Below are positions 57,017-64,000 of a stretch of DNA of 64,000 bases, in pieces. Source of the DNA: Heterodera schachtii. Lineage: Eukaryota; Nematoda; Chromadorea; Rhabditida; Heteroderidae. Numbering within the stretch: position 1 is the stretch's first letter; each line of letters starts with the position of its first letter. The translations under genes were made by a program, and so were the position numbers. The DNA is taken from NCBI GenBank assembly GCA_023374025.1, contig SIJG01000014.1, forward strand, positions 605,077 through 669,076, given 5' to 3'. The notes under the pieces are model-generated. The model was not told the DNA's origin. It did no database searches and saw nothing but the letters and a program-made list of their open reading frames with translations.

Positions 57017-59486
57017 ATGTTGCTGCCCTCCTTCGGTTGGCGATTCCCTTTTTTCCCAATTTTTCCCATTCTTTTTTCGCTCGGTTCGCCGCCCCGTCAA
57101 ATTAAAGTGCCAATTAAAGTGCCGGAAGTGCACCATTTGAAAGGCTACCGTAGTCCGCTGGATGAAGGCATTTTGTGAAGGGTTTCTTCTCCCATAAATC
57201 AGTCCTTTTCCTCTCTTTCTGAAGGCATTTCTCTGCCTGACTCCGATTATTTCACCAGTGGTGAAAAGCCCCATATTGGTCCGGCCGAATTTCCCGAGGA
57301 GGGAATGGAAGGGCTTTTTCTGCCGGGAATTGGGGGGAAGGAAGTGCCGTTGTGTCAGAAGGAGTGCCTGTCGAAGTTTAACGAAGCGGTGAAAATGGCG
57401 ATGAAATCGGGCAACAATTTCGACCGCTTTAAGGGCGTCTGTCGGTATGGAAAATGGGGGGGGGGGGAAATTGTTTTGAGTAATTCAGAAATTACAATGA
57501 GACGGTAAATTGCATGGACAAATTGGAGGGCGTACGATGCTCCAACCAGGAGACATTCCACGTGTTTACCAGCGGTACGACAGAGAAAAAAAGGGGAGGG
57601 GGAGAGAGAATGGCATTTTAATGGGCCAAAATCAAACGATGGAGGAAAACCAATTAATTATGGCGTTCAAATTTGATGTGTTAATTGGGTTCACGCATAA
57701 TAATTTACAATGAATGGCCACGTAAATAAAGAAAGTGCCGTCCACTTTCTTTGGCACTTTCGCTATTTAATAAACAAATGCTGCAGGTATTCGATACATT
57801 TGCATTGAGCAGAGGAAAGGTCAGTGGTCTGCTGGTCATTAACTAATTGACATGAAACGACCATTTTGAAGCATTTGAAGCGGTGATCGAATGCATTGAC
57901 GCGCAGTCGACAGAAGTTGAGAAAGGTGAGAAGGGAAAGGGACGGACGAAAAGCAAAATTAATGATTGACAAAAGAATGCGAAGAAGTGTGCCATGTGAA
58001 GGAGAGATTGGCACATTGGGCAGTGCAAAGTGGCATCATGGACAACTTCATGCAGGGTAAAGCGAGCCAATTAAGCACAAAGCTGAAGGATTTCCCAAAA
58101 TGAAGGGGCCTTGAGCAGTTTGGCCAACGGAGAGAGTGTCGCGGCAAAATTATTCGGCGGAAGGGGCGAAAACATCGCAAATTTGGGGAGCATTCAGCAC
58201 AGAAGCGGAAAAGTAGTGAAGCTAATCACTCATATCAGTCTGAACATTTAAGTTGAGCAAAGCGAACATCGCAAGAAAAAGCGAAGGGATCGAAACAGCG
58301 GAGAAAGGCAGCGGAATGACCGTAAGTGCGCACTCGGGGCATACTGTACCATATAAAAATAAATGTAAAAAATGCCGAAATACCGTAACCCGGACAACCA
58401 AAAAAGCAAAAATATAACAGTAATTAATTCCCGCATGAGCAGAACAGAGGAGAAAAAATGTTGGATGGAATTTCGATGCAAAAGCCTCTGAAGGCGCCGC
58501 TGTCCAGGCGAATAACGCCCGATTTTTTGCGTGCTGTGGTGCAAGACGGGTGCGAGCTGACGCGTTGCCAATTGATTTGGTAATTCGGCACAATGCCAAA
58601 CGATGGGAAAAGCCTTTCCACTTTTGAACAAATTCACAAGAAACAAATAATAAATGGCCTAAATTTGTAAAGAAATGCCGGGGAATGCTTTTTCCGCGCT
58701 TTCATTGTGAAAATTCAGTTCGCTTTTCTTCAGTTATCGCGTCAAATTCGATGCAAAATGCGGCGGAAGTGCGGGCGCTTTGCTCTCCGAAGCGTTTGTC
58801 CGGCCGATTTCCCAGGCGCAGGAATTTCTCACCTACGGACACATCGCCCCTTTTATGGGCGCTTTTCTCCCCCATCAGTCCGTTTTTGGGGAGTTAATCC
58901 AAAGGCATCATTCACCGATTGGTGCTCATTTGTCAGATGCGACTTTATGGTGAAGAAGGAAGTGCTGAACGAATTCCGAATTCCGCCCGAATTGGACGAC
59001 GCACTCAACCGAAAATACAATGGGCAAAAGGGGGAGGGAGGAGGAGAAAGGGAGGAAAAGGCAGTCTCGAGAAAGGCACCAATGGTCGAGAAAGGCCAAC
59101 AGCAGCAGGGGGAGGGAGAAGGTGAGCACAGCCGAAGAGCAAAAGCAACGGCTAACTATGGCTATCAGTTTATACTCCACATTTGGGTCGAAAAGGTTAG
59201 TGATCAGAAACTCCGAAAACCTATTAATTGACGTTTTTTTAAAAGTGTTAAAAAATTTGGGGCGTAAACTGTATAAAGGGGAAGCCGTTTCTAATTGCCA
59301 ATCACACACAAAGAAACAGAATCAGCCGATGAGAAGCAGTCAAATGGAAAAGAAAAAGTGACCAAAGAAACTGGGAGAAGCGGTGAAAGCAAACGCCAGC
59401 AACAAAAAGCGAAAAATGTTAGCGCAACGAACCCGGGGGATCGGAGCAAAGTCAGACACGTAGTGGGAAGCACAAAACAAAAGTAA
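57017..59486 (+). CDS. Secreted CPG4-domain (chondroitin proteoglycan 4-like) protein
   Basis: The start at 57017 gives a signal sequence (MLLPSFGWRFPFFPIFPILF). Exon 1 joins exon 2 in phase 1 through a GC donor (GAAG|GCATTTTG) to SLPDSDYFTSGEKPHIG. A Cys-rich domain then spreads over six exons: VPLCQKECLSKFNEAVKMAM, NFDRFKGVC, YETVNCMDKLEGVRC, GIRYICIEQRK, FEAVIECIDAQSTEVEK, ECEEVCHVKERLAHWAVQ, CGGSAGALLSEAFVRPISQA and the FLPHQCDF junction. The cysteine pattern and the CGGS-G-LLS block match the nematode CPG4 domain. The C-terminal part is Glu/Lys/Gln-rich and disordered, ending GDRSKVRHVVGSTKQK. KGSGM and neighbouring Ser-Gly pairs could carry chondroitin. One intron (59,122-59,319) holds a transposon fragment. 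The function is assumed to be extracellular or eggshell matrix, as for the family. Confidence 0.75.
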
Positions 59487-59923
59487 TCATTGATTAGACA
59501 AACAATCAACTGACAAACATTTATTTGAATTGGAATTATTTTGCATTTAAAACGCAAAAGAAAATTCGAGTGAAAAACGCATGTGTTCATGATAAATCCC
59601 AAAACAATTTGTTGTTTATTTTTTAAATTTTTTATTGAGACAACCAATTAAAATACTCATCCATCAAAGTTTTGTCATCAAAGATACAATGCAGAAAACG
59701 AATCTTTTTATTAAGTGCAATTTGAATTAAGACACAGGTATTATTATCGGGGAGGGATTTGATTAAAAGTGGGAAAGTACAAACAGAAAGAGAGAGCAGC
59801 TTGACTATGTCATCTGATTGATTAGGCTGAATACACGTGAGAACCCACCACCAAAGATATAATTACAGCGTATAAAAACGAACGCCGCCATTTGTCGTCA
59901 TTTTTTTTTGGTCTGTCCATTTG
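59487..59923. other. Convergent spacer
   Basis: The spacer lies between the CPG4-like stop and the LST-2 stop. It is AT-rich and should hold both polyadenylation regions. No gene. Confidence 0.5.
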
Positions 59924-62713
59924 CTATGTCTCCGAATTGGGCGGAATGGCAGCAGAAATTTCATCGCCTCTGTTGGTGCGACGATGGCACGGCACAATGT
60001 CGGAATGTGAGTAGGACGAAGAGGGCAACTCATTGCAGTCGAACCAACGGACTGCAGTCGTCGGATCGTTGTCAGCCAAAACATTTGCAGTTTCGCCCTC
60101 CTCTCCAAACGACCCATTTTCTTGATGGCCGGACTCGGAATGGTATTGTCGCAACCGATTTTCATAGCATAAATCGCAAACTCGAACCTAAGACAAAGGT
60201 GAGAAAGAAAAATGGTTAAAAATTGATTTCATAAAACACCCATAAAAACCCTTTCTTTTAAAATAATGTGTAAATGGTGGGGGGGGGGGGGAAAGGAGAA
60301 GGTGTAAGACGAACAACAAACCCTTCTGTCATAGCCAAGCTCAGGAATAGCGATTGCATTGGTGGAACATTGACCGCTGAAAAAGGGCAATAAATAAATT
60401 TATAAATATATTTTTTATTGTACCAAAATATTCGACCACAGTTTCTGCAGTGATGCCGACGTCTGACCAAAGTGAACGGACTGAAAGACAAAATTATTCA
60501 AATTGAAATAAATATGTACAAAAATAAAATTAAATATTATTACCTCGAACAAGATGTACATTGGTCACAATCCGAATCGGGGACCCATCGAACACCGACA
60601 AATGCCGGGAGAGGCAAAGTCTCACGCACTTCGATCCCCGTCTCCTCCTCATTTTCGGGCACTGAAGCAGCTTTTCCACTAACCTAAAAGTGAATTGAAA
60701 CAGAATTAAATAAACTCAATTAATTAACAAAAAAAAATACAAATTTAAATAGAAAAGTAATAATCATAAATACCTCGTAGATTGGAACTGCTTCGATTGG
60801 CTGAAGAACCATTTTGAGCACTTTTCGTATGTCAGCGGAATAATTTGACTGCAATTGATCAGCAATGCTTGCAATGCAAACAAACAGACGATGGATCAGA
60901 TTTTCAGAACTTCCATATGCAAAGCGATCAATAGAATTTTCCCTTCTCAAGCAAATAAATATTCAAATGTATTTTAATGTATAAACCAGTGATATCAGCG
61001 AAACCTAAACCCCAAAAAATGGCACGTCGACCCAAAATATCTTTTCTTTTTCTTCCAACGAATTTAATCTTGAATTTAACCTAACTAATGTACTAATAGC
61101 TGCATAAACATTTTTTGTTTTTCGTGTTTTTTAGAATTTAGGGAGGATTCGGCTGACGTCACTGAATAAAACCAACTTTCTGTCTGTTTCATAATCAGTG
61201 CATGGAATTGAAATTAAATGTGCGTTGTGCTGAGAATTTCTCATGAGAGAAATAGAGTCAGAAAAATCATTCGGCCCATATTCATATTTTTCAATGAGTT
61301 TCTGCTGCTCGTGACGGTTTAACGACCGTCCTGAGAAAGGCTCTTAAGGAAATGATGAAAGTTAAAAAATACGAAATAATAAAACCAATTTGTTGTTCCA
61401 AGGCACGCACTGATGAGCAAGATTCGCCAAGTCCGTCGTGTTCCCCAACCAATTTTTGCTCGAGTTTGGAAAGTTCACTGGGTTCGAGAGTTTGAAGAAG
61501 GTTACGGACAAGAATGAGCACTTTGTGGAAATGCCGAAACATTTCAGATATGTCTTCTTTGGGCACATTAACATTAAGAGCACCGCCAGGATAAAAAAGG
61601 AGGCCCCTGAACCATTTGACAATAGACAGCTAAACAAAAGAACACACACAAACCAAACAATGGCAAGCCTTGGCAAAGAAATGATCACGTTCGGGTCACA
61701 ATCATCAATCTGTTCTTTGGTGATGTAGCCCATTTTGATGGCCCTTTTAAATTGATATTTGAAAATATTGTTATGTCCAATTGGGTTTGCGGATTTTGTA
61801 CCTAGTCAAACATTCGGAAAAGAGCACTGCTACGTCAAGTTGACGGTCATATTCCTTGGCGGATTTGACGGGAACCATCGCACTAACGTAACTAAGAATA
61901 TCTGACCAATTATGGCATTCTTTTGAATAAACTTACGCAAATTCAAAGTCAGCAAAAAGTTGATCGAAGACCTTCAAAGAAGTTTTTATCCCATCGGGAT
62001 AATAGGTCGGGTCTTTAAGTGCCTGCTCCTTCAACATTTCGCGAAGCTTTTCCAAGTGTCTTGTGAATGATTTAGCCATCGGTCGAATTGCCTCACTTTC
62101 TGTTTCATGGTCAACCTAACAAACGAATTACGGGCATGTTTTTTCACATTAAATCAATTACAATGTTGGAACCAGCTGCCAAACATTCTGCTCCAAACCA
62201 AAGTTGACCAGGGAGATTATCATGCATTATTTCGTCAGGAAATTTAACGCGGAAGTCACGAGTTGCACGTTCAGACTCGAGTGGAAAGATGAGCATTAAC
62301 ATCTCAGCTAAAGTATTTGTAGTGCATATTTTTCAGACTATGAGTTTATTTTGAGGTTTCATGTATTTAAAGCCTTAATGTTTTCTAACCTGCAAAAACA
62401 ATGTTTTTTTTCAACAAAACCCAGAATTACTTATTTTCTTCCATTAAAAATCAAACGCAACGCACAGATGATATGTAAGACTCTGTCCTGCGCTTGTCGT
62501 AACTTGTTAACAAGCTGATTGCAGCGCTCTGGATCCCTCCGACCATCAAAAGAGTCCAATTCGTTAGCAATAGCATTTAATGTATCATCAGCATAATACT
62601 TAAATGGCAATTAGAAAGATTAATTAATAATTGTTCGGGTAACTTACAAATTTTGCCAATGGACTCCAATCATCAATGCGAGGTTTGTTTATAAGGCGCC
62701 AGAAACTTTGCAT
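59924..62713 (-). CDS. lst-2: LST-2/ZFYVE28 FYVE-domain protein
   Basis: The start [16 protein letters not shown] at 62713 is followed by the LST-2 N-terminal domain over several exons: [60 protein letters not shown] with [48 protein letters not shown] and [21 protein letters not shown] conserved segment [20 protein letters not shown] with [14 protein letters not shown] precedes the C-terminal FYVE zinc finger: [13 protein letters not shown], then [28 protein letters not shown] and [13 protein letters not shown]. The R(R/K)HHCR motif that binds phosphatidylinositol 3-phosphate is intact, with eight zinc ligands. LST-2 acts on endosomes and dampens EGF-receptor/LIN-3 signalling. The long disordered linker of other animals seems almost absent between 61,400 and 60,950. 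The join there is not phased. Confidence 0.88.
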
Positions 62714-63662
62714 TATTATTAATGCTAAATGTAATGCAAATAAATTTATTAATCAATTGAAACAAAAAAATATGTAAAAGTAAGCAAAACATATTAATTT
62801 AACAAGGCAGGTAAAGAAATATTCAAGGAAAACAGTTGAGAAAATAATAATTCATAAAAATAATTAATACATTTATAAAAATTTGAGTTTGATTATCAAA
62901 CAACTTTTAGAACCCTAGCCCAAAAACATTCGTAAAAAATAATCAGGAAGGGTTAGACCGGTGTCGAAACTTTTGGAAATTTGAAACTGAGTACTAATGA
63001 AAATATGTAAATCAGTATAAATCAATGCGCCCGGAAAGAAAAATTAACGAATACTGTCGATGGTACCCCCTTTTTTGAAATAAGAAATATTGTTTCAAAA
63101 GGCAGTAGAAAGATTTTCATAGGATTTGCGGATCGCTGATCACAATTCGCATCTATTCCGACCAATCCGAACCTCGAGGCCTGATTAGAACCAAAGTTCG
63201 AATTAAATTTTCGAATTGGTATTTTCGTTCAAAACCGGCTAAATACACTGAATCAATTAGGAACTCATTAATGTACTTTAATAAAAAATTATTAAACCAT
63301 TTAGGAATCAAAATGCGAAAATCGACAAAATATTTAATTCTCGAACTTTGGTTACGAATTCAGGTACGGGTTAGGCAGTGTTAACTTTTGGAAATTTGAT
63401 ACTGATTGTGAGTCCTAATGAAAATACGTTCAATGCGCCCGGAAAGATTAAAAAAAATTAACAAAGCCCATCGTTTACCCAAATTCGATTATTTTAAATA
63501 TGAGGAATAAGCCTATTCGATCCAACGATTGACTTTTCGTTAATGTTCACATTTCACGACCATTCTTTTTTGTTCTCTTTTCAAGACCACTTCTAACCAA
63601 AGGCATTAACTATCCCTTGTCTATTCTCAATTTGGTTTTTAACCAATCCCTGAGTTTAAGAC
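62714..63662. repeat. Divergent spacer with dispersed direct repeats
   Basis: This is the upstream region of both LST-2 (minus) and AP-2 mu (plus). Two related stretches of about 100 bp lie at 62,965-63,070 and 63,378-63,478, sharing AACTTTTGGAAATTTGA and CAATGCGCCCGGAAAGA. A segment near 63,135-63,215 (GCTGATCAC, TTCCGACCAATCCGAACC, GTTCGAATTAAATTTT) resembles part of the arm of foldback element 1. These look like old transposon remnants between two promoters. Confidence 0.55.
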
Positions 63663-64000
63663 ATGATCGGAGGTCTTTTTGTTTATAATCACAAGGGTGA
63701 GGTGCTTATTTCAAGAATTTATCGCGATGACGTGAATCGGAATGCCGTTGACGCCTTTAGAGTTTCAGTTATACATGCAAGGCAACAGGTAATTTCTTCA
63801 AACTTCAAAATATTTTTTGGTTTTGCTATTCAGATTCGTTCACCAGTGACAAATATTGCAAGGACTTCCTTTTTTCACATCAAAAGAGGAAATGTTTGGA
63901 TGTGCGCTGTTAGCAGACGAAATATTAATGCATCGATGGTCTTCGAATTTCTCAATCGCTTTGCCGACACAATGCAATCTTATTTTGGAAAATTGAATGA
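63663..64000 (+). CDS. dpy-23: AP-2 clathrin adaptor mu subunit (partial, 5' end)
   Basis: The start [20 protein letters not shown] at 63663 continues [20 protein letters not shown] to a splice near 63,789. The next exon reads [20 protein letters not shown], then [20 protein letters not shown] and [14 protein letters not shown], and is cut by the window end. This is the longin-like N-terminal domain of AP-2 mu (AP50), very close to other animals. AP-2 mu binds YxxPhi cargo signals and PIP2 during clathrin-mediated endocytosis. The C-terminal cargo-binding domain lies outside the window. Polar changes in the second exon (RRNINAS for the usual KQNVNAA) are modest. Confidence 0.95.
   Translation, partial: MIGGLFVYNHKGEVLISRIYRDDVNRNAVDAFRVSVIHARQQVISSNFKIFFGFAIQIRSPVTNIARTSFFHIKRGNVWMCAVSRRNINASMVFEFLNRFADTMQSYFGKLN

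Overview
This window looks like chromosomal DNA of a nematode, most likely a plant-parasitic tylenchid (cyst-nematode-like). Genes are cut by many very short introns (about 45-75 bp). At least two introns appear to use a GC donor, a trait known to be common in Globodera. Several products match nematode genes closely: an NLP-49-type neuropeptide precursor, an HSP-43-type small heat shock protein, LST-2, a CPG4-domain protein and DPY-23/AP-2 mu. The genus is my inference. No bacterial, viral or tRNA/rRNA gene was seen.

Layout. 1.2-4.1 kb (+): Caskin-like tandem SAM protein. 4.5-6.7 kb (+): homocysteine S-methyltransferase with a duplicated 5' exon pair. 6.7-10.3 kb: C-rich low-complexity spacer. 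10.3-13.5 kb (+): multi-exon coiled-coil protein. 15.0-15.3 kb (+): two-exon neuropeptide precursor. 15.8-18.05 kb (-): secreted DM13 (Skeletor-like) protein. 18.5-22.5 kb (-): FAM184-like coiled-coil protein. 24.0-25.7 kb (+): SEC14/CRAL-TRIO plus GOLD lipid-transfer protein. 25.7-32.0 kb: gene-poor, with a foldback transposon, CT microsatellites and G/C homopolymers. 32.0-35.5 kb (+): ETS factor with PNT domain and AT-hooks. 36.4-37.5 kb (-): DRAM-type autophagy membrane protein. 38.8-40.4 kb (+): glycerol-3-phosphate dehydrogenase. 40.6-45.1 kb: nested and tandem transposons. 45.1-46.2 kb (+): tetraspanin. 47.2-48.7 kb (-): alpha-crystallin small HSP. 48.7-55.4 kb: G-rich spacer with one doubtful small secreted-protein candidate. 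55.4-56.1 kb (+): small single-pass membrane protein with Ser-Gly sites. 57.0-59.5 kb (+): secreted CPG4-like protein. 59.9-62.7 kb (-): LST-2/ZFYVE28. 63.66 kb to the end (+): AP-2 mu, cut by the window edge.

The genes do not form one pathway. Loose themes are membrane traffic and signalling (AP-2 mu, LST-2, CRAL-TRIO/GOLD, tetraspanin, DRAM), extracellular matrix (DM13, CPG4, the Ser-Gly membrane protein), metabolism (GPDH, HMT) and one neuropeptide. The most unusual signals are the duplicated exon pair in the methyltransferase gene, two adjacent foldback elements with different arms around an almost identical 227-bp hairpin core, the transposon that ends ten bases before the tetraspanin start codon, and the very high density of G/C homopolymers.

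All gene models were spliced by eye from reading frames and GT/GC-AG sites. Exon edges are predictions unless an entry says the phase was checked. There is no transcript evidence here.
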